From Aquirhabdus sp. (GTDB lineage Bacteria; Pseudomonadota; Gammaproteobacteria; Pseudomonadales; Moraxellaceae): DNA of 32,770 bases. Made by a program: the position numbers and the translations under genes. A model generated the notes under the pieces. It saw nothing but the letters and a program-made list of their open reading frames with translations, searched no databases and was not told the DNA's origin. This document shows positions 6,984 to 15,399 of this stretch, in pieces. The stretch covers positions 1-32,770 of the forward strand of contig JASLEL010000024.1 in assembly GCA_030151145.1 (NCBI GenBank), in the 5' to 3' direction. How positions within the stretch are numbered: the first letter of the stretch is position 1; every line of letters starts with the position of its first letter.

Positions 6984-9592
6984 CCCCGCTTGAAGTCGGC
7001 TTGGTCGAGCGTGTGGCTGCCGGTGTGCGCTATGTGTTTACTGGCAAAGGCCCTGACTGGTTCGGTGCGGGTCAACCACTTGATCCCGTGGCACCGCCTG
7101 CCGTCGCAGGCCGCCAGTTCGACTACGACACCTTCTACAACACCAACTCACAGCCACGCACACGTGAGCTGGTGTCATTCAGTGAGATGCGTGCTCTGGC
7201 AGATGGCTATGATCTGCTGCGTCTGGTGATCGAGAAGCGCAAAGACCAGATGGAAAAGCTGAAATGGACTTTCAAACCCAAGGATGACATCGGAACATTG
7301 GGCGATGACTCGCTCAAGACTGATCCGCGTTGTGAAAAACTGGTGGAGTTTTTCCAGTCTCCGGACAAGGAACACACATGGAATACCTGGCTGCGCATGC
7401 TGATTGAGGATCTGCTGATTATCGACGCGCCGTGCATCTATCCGCGTAAAACCATCGGCGGTGACATCTACGCACTGGAGCTGATCGACGGCGCAACCAT
7501 CAAGCGTGTGATTGATGACTATGGCCGGACGCCGCTACCGCCGCTCCCTGCCTATCAGCAGGTGCTCAAAGGTGTTCCGGCTGTGGACTATACGCGTGAC
7601 GACTTGCTCTACCTGCCACGCAATCCCCGGACGCACAAGGTCTATGGCTATTCGCCGGTCGAGCAGATCATTACCACTGTCAACATTGCCATTCGTCGTC
7701 AGGCTCACCAGATGAGCTACTACACCGAAGGCAGCACGCCCGATCTGATTTTCTCGGTTCCGGAGACATGGAATCCCGATCAGATCAAGCAGTTCGAGGC
7801 GTACTGGAACAATGTCTTGTCGGGTAACAGCGGCGAGCGTCGTAAAACCCGGTTTGTGCCGCATGGTGTGTCACCGTTTGATACCAAAGAGCAGGCGCTC
7901 AAGGATCTTTATGATGAGTGGCTGGCGCGGATCATTTGTTTTGCATTCAGCATCCCGCCACAACCCTTCATCAAGGAAATGAACCGCTCGACGGCAGAAA
8001 CAGGGCAAGAGACGGCTTTGACGGAAGGTCTGGCACCTCTGATGCTCTGGTTGAAAAACGCGATAGATTCGATTCTGGTGCGGTTTTTTGGTATCACCGA
8101 TCTGGAATTTGTGTGGGAACAGACTGAAACGGTCAAACCGCTTGAGCAGGCGCAGATTGATGAGATTTATGTCGGCTTGACCGCATTGTCACCGGATGAA
8201 GTGCGTTCAAAACGCTTCGGCTTGCAGCCAATGGATCCAAGTGTGCGCGAGGCAATGACGCCACTGCCGCCTCCCATGCCGCCAGAACCGGATGATGGCG
8301 CAGACAAAATGGAAAAGCTAAAAAAAAAGTCCACAGGGGTGATCAATCGGGATCGCCCCTTAATACAGGATCAAGCCAAAGTCCTCACCGACATACTGAC
8401 GCCGTTTCTAAAGGATCAGGCAAAAGAGATTGCTGCCCAGATCACGCATCTAATGGCTTTGGAGACTACTGACAAGCTGGCTAAAGAAAACCGGCTTGAT
8501 CGGATGTTGCGGGATGTCTCTTTTGCGGCATGGACAAAACTGGTCAAGGGGTTTACTGCCGTACTCGGCGTGATTGCGGGTGATGGCGTCAAGCAGGCGT
8601 TTGCTCAGGTTGGTATCGAAGTGCCGACCAAAGATCAGCAAGATCAAGCGCTATCGACCGCTACCGAGTACGCGACCAATCGGGCGGCAGAGATGGTCGG
8701 TATGCGCTGGCAGGATGGTGAGTTCATACAAAACCCGAATGCTCATATGCAGATCACGGAAGGCACACGCCGCATGATCCGCGATGATGTGGCGCAAGCA
8801 ATCGATGAGGGCTGGAGCAATCAGCGTCTGGCTGATGTGCTGGAGTCAAATTACGCATTCAGTGCAGAGCGATCAGAGACGATTGCGCGTACTGAAACGG
8901 CATTCGCTGACGTGCAAGGGAATCTTGCGACATACCAGGCGAGTGGATTGGTTCAAGGGAAGGAATTTTTGGTTGCTCCGGACTGTTGCCCGCGCTGTCA
9001 GGCAATGGCTGGCATGGTGATCCCGCTGGATCAGCATTTTGGTGACAATGGCATTGATGTGCCGCTGCACCCGCGCTGCCGCTGTGACATTCTGCCAGTG
9101 CTGATTGATGATTCCGAAAAGGTAGAGAAAGTTTTTGACCCCGACGAACCCCGGGATGAACACGGACGCTGGTCCCCACTCAGTGCATTCATTAAGCGGG
9201 CAATGTCATCATCCAATGTGCATGAGAAGCATTTGATTGGCCCAGTCAGTAATGCACCTGCAATCCTTCAGGCAACCGGCCATGATGTGACGAATTTCAA
9301 GCACCAGCTTGATAACTTTGGCATTAAGCATGCGTTTAAGCATCACGGTAATCCAACACTGGAAACACCTCGTGGCCAGCGTGCAATTACCCCTGACGAT
9401 TTTCATCATGTGCATGATGTCGTGTCAAAGCCTGATCAGATTATGGATGCTGGGGAGTCGAATTTCAGTAAGCAACCGCTGATTGCATTTGAGAAGGAAT
9501 TTGGCAAAGAGACTTATGTCTATGTGGCAGAAGTCAGAAGGAAGCGGTGGGAACTGGCGACACAGACGTTCTTTATCAGAACTAAGAAGTGA
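6965..9592 (+). CDS. Portal protein fused to MuF minor head domain and PBECR-type toxin nuclease
   Basis: 875 aa. Residues about 1-430 form an HK97-type portal (YSPVEQIITTVNIAIRRQ, FSIPPQPFIKEMNRSTAE). Residues about 600-718 match the Mu gpF-like minor head domain (SETIARTETAFADVQ, CPRCQAMAG, PLHPRCRCDILP). Residues 725-736 are the linker DPDEPRDEHGRW, typical of phage polyvalent proteins. The last 140 residues resemble PBECR nucleases (phage Barnase/EndoU/colicin E5-D/RelE-like): IKHAFKHHGN from residue 787, ITPDDFHHVHDVV, then VYVAEVRRKRWELATQTFF. The portal forms the DNA entry ring; MuF-linked toxins are thought to be packaged in the virion or injected. Portal and MuF are usually separate genes, so the single reading frame is notable. 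The toxin assignment is by pattern. Confidence 0.85.
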   Translation: MATPKITPLEVGLVERVAAGVRYVFTGKGPDWFGAGQPLDPVAPPAVAGRQFDYDTFYNTNSQPRTRELVSFSEMRALADGYDLLRLVIEKRKDQMEKLKWTFKPKDDIGTLGDDSLKTDPRCEKLVEFFQSPDKEHTWNTWLRMLIEDLLIIDAPCIYPRKTIGGDIYALELIDGATIKRVIDDYGRTPLPPLPAYQQVLKGVPAVDYTRDDLLYLPRNPRTHKVYGYSPVEQIITTVNIAIRRQAHQMSYYTEGSTPDLIFSVPETWNPDQIKQFEAYWNNVLSGNSGERRKTRFVPHGVSPFDTKEQALKDLYDEWLARIICFAFSIPPQPFIKEMNRSTAETGQETALTEGLAPLMLWLKNAIDSILVRFFGITDLEFVWEQTETVKPLEQAQIDEIYVGLTALSPDEVRSKRFGLQPMDPSVREAMTPLPPPMPPEPDDGADKMEKLKKKSTGVINRDRPLIQDQAKVLTDILTPFLKDQAKEIAAQITHLMALETTDKLAKENRLDRMLRDVSFAAWTKLVKGFTAVLGVIAGDGVKQAFAQVGIEVPTKDQQDQALSTATEYATNRAAEMVGMRWQDGEFIQNPNAHMQITEGTRRMIRDDVAQAIDEGWSNQRLADVLESNYAFSAERSETIARTETAFADVQGNLATYQASGLVQGKEFLVAPDCCPRCQAMAGMVIPLDQHFGDNGIDVPLHPRCRCDILPVLIDDSEKVEKVFDPDEPRDEHGRWSPLSAFIKRAMSSSNVHEKHLIGPVSNAPAILQATGHDVTNFKHQLDNFGIKHAFKHHGNPTLETPRGQRAITPDDFHHVHDVVSKPDQIMDAGESNFSKQPLIAFEKEFGKETYVYVAEVRRKRWELATQTFFIRTKK

Positions 9593-9652
9593 CTCACGAC
9601 GATGTAATGCAGCTTTCGCCCCTTCATCTAACGTCCAAAACGCTTCGTGAGT
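9592..9652. repeat. 8-bp inverted repeat just after the toxin-domain gene
   Basis: ACTCACGA at 9592-9599 pairs with TCGTGAGT at 9645-9652 across a 45-nt loop. It starts within the portal-MuF-PBECR stop codon. No T tract follows on either strand. Function unknown; could be an RNA processing or regulatory fold. Confidence 0.5.
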
Positions 9653-9660
9653 ATGCGCGA

Positions 9661-9669
9661 ATTATAGCA
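9661..9669 (-). promoter_or_regulatory. Possible leftward extended -10 promoter behind the toxin domain
   Basis: On the minus strand the sequence reads TGCTATAAT, a perfect TATAAT with an extended TGn element; no good -35 is present. Transcription would start near 9654 and run antisense into the PBECR coding end. A minus-strand frame of 35 codons (9627 to 9520) follows but has only a weak ribosome site. Confidence 0.35.
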
Positions 9670-9687
9670 CAAAATTCATCCGATCAC

Positions 9688-9708
9688 CCCGCAAGCATGC
9701 GGGTTTTT
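9688..9708 (+). terminator. Intrinsic terminator upstream of the prohead protease gene
   Basis: CCCGCA (9688-9693), loop AGCA, TGCGGG (9698-9703), then five T. It lies just before the AGGAG of the protease gene. Confidence 0.8.
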
Positions 9709-9725
9709 GCATTTTAGGAGTCATC

Positions 9726-10766
9726 ATGACGATCAAGAAACTTTACGGCGAGATCAGCAAGACTCAGGAGCTGGAAGACGGCACGCTGATGGTGGAGGGC
9801 ATTGCTTCTACTGATGGTGTGGACTCGGATGGTGAAATCATCACCTCAACAGCCATGAAAGCCGCCATTCCCGATTACATGAAGTTCGGTGCGGTGCGCG
9901 AGATGCACCAGCCACTGGCCGCCGGTACCGCAGTCAACATGGAAACCGGTGATGATGGTGTAACAACCATCAAAGCGCATATCGTGGACTCTGAGGCGGT
10001 CAAAAAAGTGAAAGCCGGGGTTTATAAGGGCTTCTCGGTCGGCGGTAAGGTGACGAGCCGCGATGAGTTGCAGAAAACCACCATCACCGGTATCAAACTG
10101 GTGGAAGTCTCATTGGTTGATCGTCCTGCAAACCCGGAAGCCGTGATCACCTGCTACAAAGCAGAGACGGTGGAAGAGGGCGGCGAACCCCTGAAAAAGA
10201 GCTTTTACAGCGTATCGTGTCTGGCCGATCTGGTGGGCAGTGTGCAGGACTTCATCAACTATTCCGAGTATGAAAACCAATACACAGGCCAGAATGAAGA
10301 AATTCCGGCCATGGTGCTGGATGCGGCCAAGGCATTAGGCGAGGCTTTGGCACAACTGGTCAGCAATGAAATCGCTGCACTCACCACTGACAAAGCCGAG
10401 ACGGTGGACATTACTGAAGATGCCATCACCAAAGTGCTGATGAAACATGGTCTGATCAAGACCGAACCGGCCCCAGCGGCAGCCGTCGAAGAACCTGCTG
10501 ATATCCAGAAACTGCAAAGTGAGATGGACTCCCTGAAGGCTGAAAAGACCGATCTGCTGGCCCTGAATGAGGGGCTGCAGAAGCGTGTCACCGAACTTGA
10601 AGCATTGCCAGCGGGCACCGCAGCGCGCCTGCTGACGGTCAGTAAGGCCGAAGACCACGCTGACGCGCCTGCTCATGAACTGAAACCGATCCTTAAAAAT
10701 GATGGCTCTGTCGATGAGACTGCGACCCTGATTAAGTCGGCATTCTCTAAGCCGATCTTTATTTAA
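9726..10766 (+). CDS. Prohead protease / scaffold fusion (XkdF/HK97-like)
   Basis: 346 aa, AGGAG at 9716-9720. The N-terminal 145 residues match phage prohead serine proteases: GIASTDGVDSDGEIIT, AVREMHQPLAAG with His61, VYKGFSVGGKV with Ser104, and VEVSLVDRPANPEA. This protease matures the capsid by cleaving scaffold and itself. The remaining 200 residues are Ala/Glu/Lys-rich and contain a coiled coil (about 255-300, KLQSEMDSLKAEK), typical of scaffolding domains. It lies directly before the major capsid gene, the usual order. A weak GC hairpin separates the two. Confidence 0.85.
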   Translation: MTIKKLYGEISKTQELEDGTLMVEGIASTDGVDSDGEIITSTAMKAAIPDYMKFGAVREMHQPLAAGTAVNMETGDDGVTTIKAHIVDSEAVKKVKAGVYKGFSVGGKVTSRDELQKTTITGIKLVEVSLVDRPANPEAVITCYKAETVEEGGEPLKKSFYSVSCLADLVGSVQDFINYSEYENQYTGQNEEIPAMVLDAAKALGEALAQLVSNEIAALTTDKAETVDITEDAITKVLMKHGLIKTEPAPAAAVEEPADIQKLQSEMDSLKAEKTDLLALNEGLQKRVTELEALPAGTAARLLTVSKAEDHADAPAHELKPILKNDGSVDETATLIKSAFSKPIFI

Positions 10767-10787
10767 CCCCATAACCACCTCAAAACC

Positions 10788-10804
10788 GGCTGCCATGTGC
10801 AGCC
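10788..10804 (+). terminator. Weak hairpin between protease and capsid genes
   Basis: GGCTGC (10788-10793), loop CATGT, GCAGCC (10799-10804), followed by TCTTTCGTTT, a poor T tract. It could be a leaky terminator or an RNA stability/processing hairpin ahead of the highly expressed capsid gene. Confidence 0.4.
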
Positions 10805-10832
10805 TCTTTCGTTTGTAAATAAGGAGCTGCAC

Positions 10833-12350
10833 ATGTCCACGACATCACAATCTCTGGAAGCCCTGAAAGCGGCCCAGAAAACCCCACTGTCTGAAGAAAT
10901 CAACAAGGCGTGGACGCAATCCACAAGTCCGACCACCGGTTTAACCGCCTATGATCTGGAAGCGCCAGCCAAGACGCTGTATCCCGTACTGACCCCGCTG
11001 CGTAACATGATTCCGCGCGTGTCAGGCAAGGGCGGCATTCAAGCCAACTGGCGCGCAGTGACGGGCATCAACGTGACCAATATGGGCGTTGGTGTGGCCG
11101 AAGGTCAGCGCGGTGGTGTGATCTCCAGCACGACCAAAGAGTACATGGCCGCATATCGCGGGCTGGGTCTGGAAGACAACGTGACCTTTGAAGCTGACTA
11201 CGCTGCTGAAGGCTTTGATGATCCTAAGGCGCGTGCCGTGGAAGGTACGTTGCGCTCACTCATGATCGGCGAAGAGAACATGATCTTGGGCGGCAATACC
11301 TCGGTCGGCCTCGGTACCACGCCAACGCCAACGCTGGTAGGCAATACGACTGGCGGCACGCTGGCTGCTGCGACTTACAGCGTCATTGCTGTTGCACTGT
11401 CCTATGACGCCTATTGGGCATTGGCTGGCCTGAATAACGGTGCTACCGGTCAATCCCTGAATCTGGCAACTGCCCAAGTGCCTGGCGCGATTGCACGTAC
11501 CAATGCGGATGGATCAAGCATCACTTATGGCGGTGGATCGGGTGCCAAGTCGGCCAGCGCAACCGTCACAACCACGGGTTCAACCGGATCGATTGCTGCG
11601 AGTGTCGCTACAGTCCAGAACGCGGTGGCATATGCATGGTTCTGGGGCGCGGCAGGTAGTGAAGTGCTGGGCGCTGTGACCACCATCAATTCGGTGCTGA
11701 TCACTGCTGCTGCTGCTGGAACGCAAGCCGCATCCAGTCTGCCATCCAGCGATAACTCCACAAACAGTTATGCCTTCGATGGCATGCTGTCCCAGATTGC
11801 CAAGTCTGGCAGTGGTTCCTACTACCAAGCTTTGCCTACGGGTACTGCCGGCACAGGCTCCAAACTGACCAGTGATAGCGCAGGCGGTATCGTTGAGATC
11901 GATGCGGCGTTTGCATGGTTTTGGAACAACTACCGTATGTCGCCAGAATCCATCTGGGTCAACAGTCAGCAACTGATCCAGATGAACAAACTGGTGATTG
12001 CTGGCGGTGGTGCTCCGCTGTATCGCATGAATCTGGACGGAACTGATCCAGGCGTATTCAGTGCCGGTGCTGTGATTGGCTCCTATCTGAACAAGATCAC
12101 CAATACCAAGGTCACGATCAAGGTTCACCCGACCATGCCTGCGGGGACGATCATGTTCTGGTCCAACTCGATCCCTTACAAGGTCTCCGGCATCAGCAAC
12201 ATCGTGCAGATCCGCACCCGCCGCGAGTATTACCAGATCGAATGGCCACTGCGCACGCGTAAGTATGAATACGGCGTTTACGCAGATGAAGTGCTGCAAA
12301 ACTATTTCCCACCAGCTTTCGGCATCCTGACCAACATCGCCGCTGGTTAA
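10833..12350 (+). CDS. Major capsid protein with internal insertion domain
   Basis: 505 aa from ATG 10833, chosen for the AAGGAG at 10821-10826; an in-frame GTG at 10797 is upstream of that site. N-terminal part with a short helical region, then LYPVLTPLRNMIPRVSG and a domain ending in VIAGGGAPLYRMNLDG and IQIRTRREYYQIEW-like segments (VQIRTRREYYQIEWPLRTRK), fitting an HK97-fold phage capsid. Residues about 170-305 are different: rich in Ala, Thr, Gly and Ser with alternating hydrophobics, resembling an Ig/fibronectin-like surface insertion. Position between protease and head-tail connector supports the call. The assignment as HK97 fold is from context and pattern. Confidence 0.85.
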   Translation: MSTTSQSLEALKAAQKTPLSEEINKAWTQSTSPTTGLTAYDLEAPAKTLYPVLTPLRNMIPRVSGKGGIQANWRAVTGINVTNMGVGVAEGQRGGVISSTTKEYMAAYRGLGLEDNVTFEADYAAEGFDDPKARAVEGTLRSLMIGEENMILGGNTSVGLGTTPTPTLVGNTTGGTLAAATYSVIAVALSYDAYWALAGLNNGATGQSLNLATAQVPGAIARTNADGSSITYGGGSGAKSASATVTTTGSTGSIAASVATVQNAVAYAWFWGAAGSEVLGAVTTINSVLITAAAAGTQAASSLPSSDNSTNSYAFDGMLSQIAKSGSGSYYQALPTGTAGTGSKLTSDSAGGIVEIDAAFAWFWNNYRMSPESIWVNSQQLIQMNKLVIAGGGAPLYRMNLDGTDPGVFSAGAVIGSYLNKITNTKVTIKVHPTMPAGTIMFWSNSIPYKVSGISNIVQIRTRREYYQIEWPLRTRKYEYGVYADEVLQNYFPPAFGILTNIAAG

Positions 12351-12363
12351 TCGGTTCCCCTTT

Positions 12364-12403
12364 CCATCTGCGCTCTTAACAGGAGGGGCGTAGGTGGCTT
12401 TTT
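12364..12403 (+). terminator. Intrinsic terminator after the major capsid gene
   Basis: A 12-bp stem with several G-T pairs (12364-12375 with 12386-12397), 10-nt loop, then C and five T (12399-12403). Confidence 0.68.
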
Positions 12404-12427
12404 AAATCACATTCAGGATTCCCAATC

Positions 12428-12763
12428 ATGAAATTTAAAGCACCCAAGACGGCGACCTCCATCAGCGTTGCTGGCAATCAATACGATGTTGTGAAGGGTT
12501 ATATTGATGCTGATCCAACCCTCACAGCACAACTGATCGAGAATGGCTTTACGCCAGTGGATGATCCAGATCAACAAACCCCTGAGCAGATCGCCGCGGC
12601 TGCCGCACAGAAGGCAGCCGATGACGAAACTGCCAAAGCTGCTGCGGATGCCAAAGCCGCAGAAGAAGCCGAAGCAAAGGCCGATGCAGATGCAGCCGCA
12701 CAAGCTGCTGCCGCACAGAAGGCGTCTACTGCACCTGCTGCCTCTGTTACACCTCAGGCATAA
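12428..12763 (+). CDS. Hypothetical capsid-adjacent protein with Ala-rich tail
   Basis: 111 aa. Residues 1-45 form a small globular unit (KFKAPKTATSISVAGNQYDV, then DPTLTAQLIENGFTPVDD). Residues about 50-111 are low-complexity, made of Ala, Lys, Asp, Glu and Gln (repeated AAAQKA, AEEAEAKADA), predicted to be a long helix or coiled coil. Not recognised as a named family. It lies between the major capsid and the head-tail connector, where decoration or head-fibre-like proteins are sometimes encoded, but nothing in the sequence proves that. Start at 12428, preceded by CAGGAT at 12414-12419. Confidence 0.7.
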   Translation: MKFKAPKTATSISVAGNQYDVVKGYIDADPTLTAQLIENGFTPVDDPDQQTPEQIAAAAAQKAADDETAKAAADAKAAEEAEAKADADAAAQAAAAQKASTAPAASVTPQA

Positions 12764-12773
12764 GGACTGAACC

Positions 12774-13328
12774 ATGGCCGCATTAACCACACTGGACAAT
12801 CTCAAGCGCTGGCTGAACATCACAAATATGAGTGATGATGATGTGCTCGGGCGTATGATTGATGCGGTCAGCCTGTTTGTCGAGAACTATCTGAATCGCC
12901 CGATCCTTGAGCAGTCATTTTCTGAATGGCGCGATGGAAATGGCAAATCCGAGATCGTTCTGGGCAATCAGCCACTTGTATCGGTTCAGAGCGTGACCAT
13001 TGATGGCCGTGTGATTACGCCAGCCGATCCATCGAATTATTGGGATACCGGGTGGTCAGTGCGGGATATCTATCTGGTCTATCAGAACGGGTGTTTTAGC
13101 CGTGGTCGCAATAATGTCCTGATCAATTACACTGCCGGTTATGCTTCAGTGCCAGCGGATCTTGAGCAGGTGGTGATTGATACCATTGGGCTGCGCTACA
13201 AAGAGCGCGACCGCATTGGGTTCCGTTCAAAGACGCTGGCCGGTGAGACGGTTACGTTTATGATCAGCGATTTCAGCCCATTTGCTCAGTCCATCTTGCG
13301 CCAATACAAGAAGGTCGTGCCGATATGA
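12774..13328 (+). CDS. Head-tail connector (HK97 gp6-like adaptor)
   Basis: 184 aa. The N-terminus TLDNLKRWLNITNMSDDDVLGRMID followed by VENYLNRPIL fits the gp6-like connector family, helical proteins that form a ring under the portal. The C-terminal part has YTAGYASVPADLEQVV and DTIGLRYKERDRIG, the conserved end of this family. It lies in the standard place after the capsid gene; its stop overlaps the next start by 4 nt. Confidence 0.83.
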   Translation: MAALTTLDNLKRWLNITNMSDDDVLGRMIDAVSLFVENYLNRPILEQSFSEWRDGNGKSEIVLGNQPLVSVQSVTIDGRVITPADPSNYWDTGWSVRDIYLVYQNGCFSRGRNNVLINYTAGYASVPADLEQVVIDTIGLRYKERDRIGFRSKTLAGETVTFMISDFSPFAQSILRQYKKVVPI

Positions 13329-13792
13329 TTGAATTTGAGCTAAAAGGCGATCATGCGGTCGTTGCTTCGTTCAAGCGACAGTCCCAGAATGTGCAGGATG
13401 AGGTCACGCGGTCCATTGGACAACTGACTTTGAGGCTGACAACCAAGATTAAGCGTGAATATTTGTCTGGTCAGATGTTGAATGTGCGCACCGGTCGTCT
13501 GAGACGGTCAATTTCACCCCTTCCCACGACAGTGGAAGGCAATACCGTTATAGGCACTGTCCAAGCTGGCGGCGGATCACAGCCACTGGTCTACGCCGCG
13601 ATTCATGAATATGGCGGTGTCATCCTGCCCGTCAAGGCTGATGCGCTGCGCTTCAAGATCGGCAATCACTGGATTTTTTCAAAGAAAGTGACGATGCCCG
13701 AGCGCTCCTATATGCGTGCAGCATTGAAAGACATGACACCTGAAATTCAGACAGAATTCTTTGATGCCGTCAGTCGAGGGGTTGCCAAATGA
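13325..13792 (+). CDS. HK97 gp10-like neck/tail component
   Basis: 155 aa. The pattern VRTGRLRRSISPLP in the middle and YAAIHEYGGVILP followed by PERSYMRAALKDM is diagnostic of the HK97-gp10-like family, which takes part in head-tail joining. Starts on an ATGA overlap with the connector gene and ends on one with the next gene. Length is normal for the family. Confidence 0.87.
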   Translation: MIEFELKGDHAVVASFKRQSQNVQDEVTRSIGQLTLRLTTKIKREYLSGQMLNVRTGRLRRSISPLPTTVEGNTVIGTVQAGGGSQPLVYAAIHEYGGVILPVKADALRFKIGNHWIFSKKVTMPERSYMRAALKDMTPEIQTEFFDAVSRGVAK

Positions 13793-14226
13793 TCAACCGT
13801 GAAGCCATCTATTCGGCCTTGTTTAATCGGCTGAAGGGCTTGCCGAATATCAACACTTTTAGCCGTAAGCTTCTGCATTGGTCCGATGTCCCCGCAAACC
13901 AGCAGCCCGCTGTATTTCTGGCCCAAAGTGGGCAGGTGCCTATTCAGGGCGATCCAGCGCGAGGCCTGCCCACGAAGTGGACATTGGAGGCAAACATCTA
14001 TGTGTATGTCTGCACAACAGGCGAGGACTATCCGGGTGCCATGATGAATCCGATCATGGATGCCATTGAGGCAATTCTTGCCCCTGATATCCCAGCAATT
14101 CAACGCACGCAGACGCTTGACGGTCTGGTAGAGCATTGCTGGATAGAGGGTGCTGTGCAGACTGACGAAGGCACGCTTGGCGATCAGGCCGTGCATATCA
14201 TTCCGATCAAGATTTTAGCCACTTAA
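13789..14226 (+). CDS. Tail terminator/completion-like protein
   Basis: 145 aa. Pattern INREAIYSALFNRLKGL at the N-terminus, PAVFLAQSG, a central WTLEANIYVYV strand and a C-terminal PIKI strand fits the small alpha/beta tail-terminator family that caps the tail tube end (gpU/DUF3168-like group). Gene order (gp10-like before it, tail tube after it) supports this. The exact family is not certain. Confidence 0.72.
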   Translation: MINREAIYSALFNRLKGLPNINTFSRKLLHWSDVPANQQPAVFLAQSGQVPIQGDPARGLPTKWTLEANIYVYVCTTGEDYPGAMMNPIMDAIEAILAPDIPAIQRTQTLDGLVEHCWIEGAVQTDEGTLGDQAVHIIPIKILAT

Positions 14227-14250
14227 CCGCAGTTCAAACTCACCCCCATG

Positions 14251-14272
14251 ACCCGCCAATGTGCGGGTTTTT
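14251..14272 (+). terminator. Intrinsic terminator upstream of tail tube gene
   Basis: ACCCGC (14251-14256), loop CAATGT, GCGGGT (14263-14268), T tract 14268-14272. The GGAG of the tail tube gene follows at 14279-14282. Confidence 0.82.
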
Positions 14273-14289
14273 CTCATTGGAGATCAAAA

Positions 14290-15051
14290 ATGTATTTATT
14301 CGGCTCTGGCGTGATGCTCGCCACACCTTTGAATGATTCTCTTGGCAATGTCATCACCACTCCGAGTCCCGTCGAGTTGGGTGTGTTGCAGGATGGCAGT
14401 ATCGACGTTTCTTTCGACTCCAAGATGCTCTACGGCTCCAGCCAGTTCCCGGTCGCCAAAGGCCGTGGCAAAGGCAAGATCACGGGAAAGGCCAAGGCTG
14501 CCCGCGTCAATGGTGCGCTCTGGAATGCCTTGTTCTTTGGTCTGCCGCTGGTCACTGGTTCGCAAAATATTGTCTTCCGTGATACCACGGGGACGGTGGT
14601 TCCTGCGTCCAGTCCATATACTGTGACACCGACAGTCCCGAACTCCGGTACGTTCCTGCAGGATCTGGGCGTCACTGACCAGTTTGCCAATCCGCTGGTT
14701 TGCGTCACCGGTACGCCATTGACCGGCCAGTATTCGGTAACGGGTGGTGTCTACACCTTTGCGGCGGCTGATACGGGTAAAACCGTGCTGATCAACTACC
14801 GTTACACAGCAACGATCACCGGTTCGTCGCAGTTGAACGTGAACAATCAAGTCATGGGTACTGTCCCGTCTTTCTCCCTCGATCTGAGCCTGCCATACAA
14901 CGGCAAGACCTTGGGCCTGCATCTCTACTCGTGTTCATCCAACAAGATGAGCCTGTCCACCAAGCAGGATGACTTCGTGATTCCTGAATTTGACTTCGAG
15001 GCCTCGGCCAATGACGCCGGGCAGGTCATGCAGTGGAATATTCAGGGGTAA
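14290..15051 (+). CDS. Major tail tube protein
   Basis: 253 aa from ATG 14290 with GGAG at 14279-14282; an in-frame ATG at 14248 lies upstream of the terminator and is rejected. The protein is beta-rich: LQDGSIDVSFDSKMLYG, FPVAKGRGKGKITGKAKAA, YNGKTLGLHLYSCSS and DFVIPEFDFEASANDAGQV are typical of siphovirus tail tube proteins that polymerise into the tail shaft. It directly precedes the tail assembly chaperone pair. It probably has an internal loop or small insertion (residues about 95-175). Confidence 0.85.
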   Translation: MYLFGSGVMLATPLNDSLGNVITTPSPVELGVLQDGSIDVSFDSKMLYGSSQFPVAKGRGKGKITGKAKAARVNGALWNALFFGLPLVTGSQNIVFRDTTGTVVPASSPYTVTPTVPNSGTFLQDLGVTDQFANPLVCVTGTPLTGQYSVTGGVYTFAAADTGKTVLINYRYTATITGSSQLNVNNQVMGTVPSFSLDLSLPYNGKTLGLHLYSCSSNKMSLSTKQDDFVIPEFDFEASANDAGQVMQWNIQG

Positions 15052-15054
15052 GCC

Positions 15055-15399
15055 ATGACTGTCAAAATTAAGGGCATGCCGGTCGATCTGGCCGGTACGG
15101 TGTATGTGATACCTCCTTTGTCCCTTGGGGCGCTGGAGGCGATGCAGGATGGTTTGAGTAGCGTAAATACGGCGGCTTTGGATCGAGAGTCTACTCGCAC
15201 GATTCTGGATGCCGCCCATGCCGCGCTCAAGCGAAACTATCCCGATCTGAGCCGCGAGGATGTGGGCAATATGATTGATGTCGGCAACATGGGCGAAGTC
15301 TTTGAGGCCATCATGGATGTGTCTGGCCTTAAGCGTAAAGCGCTGGAGGCCGAAGGCGAGGGAAAGCCCTCGACTGGGGAGAGCTCTACGCCCACATAA
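15055..15399 (+). CDS. Tail assembly chaperone G-like protein
   Basis: 114 aa, the unshifted product. Helical protein with VYVIPPLSLGALEAMQDGL near the N-terminus, typical of the gpG-like chaperone that coats the tape measure protein before tail assembly. Translation ends at 15399, but a GGGAAAG slippery heptamer at 15360-15366 lets some ribosomes continue in the -1 frame (see the GT entry). It begins 4 nt after the tail tube stop. Confidence 0.88.
   Translation: MTVKIKGMPVDLAGTVYVIPPLSLGALEAMQDGLSSVNTAALDRESTRTILDAAHAALKRNYPDLSREDVGNMIDVGNMGEVFEAIMDVSGLKRKALEAEGEGKPSTGESSTPT

Noticed and set aside
11580..12299. Long minus-strand frame (239 codons) opposite the major capsid gene
   Set aside because: Composition is that of an antisense shadow; the plus-strand capsid gene has a strong ribosome site and correct context.
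14296..14922. 208-codon minus-strand frame opposite the tail tube gene
   Set aside because: No start signals; tail tube gene on plus strand explains the open frame.
15372..15399. Apparent premature stop truncating the tail chaperone
   Set aside because: Explained by the programmed -1 frameshift at 15360-15366, not by mutation.
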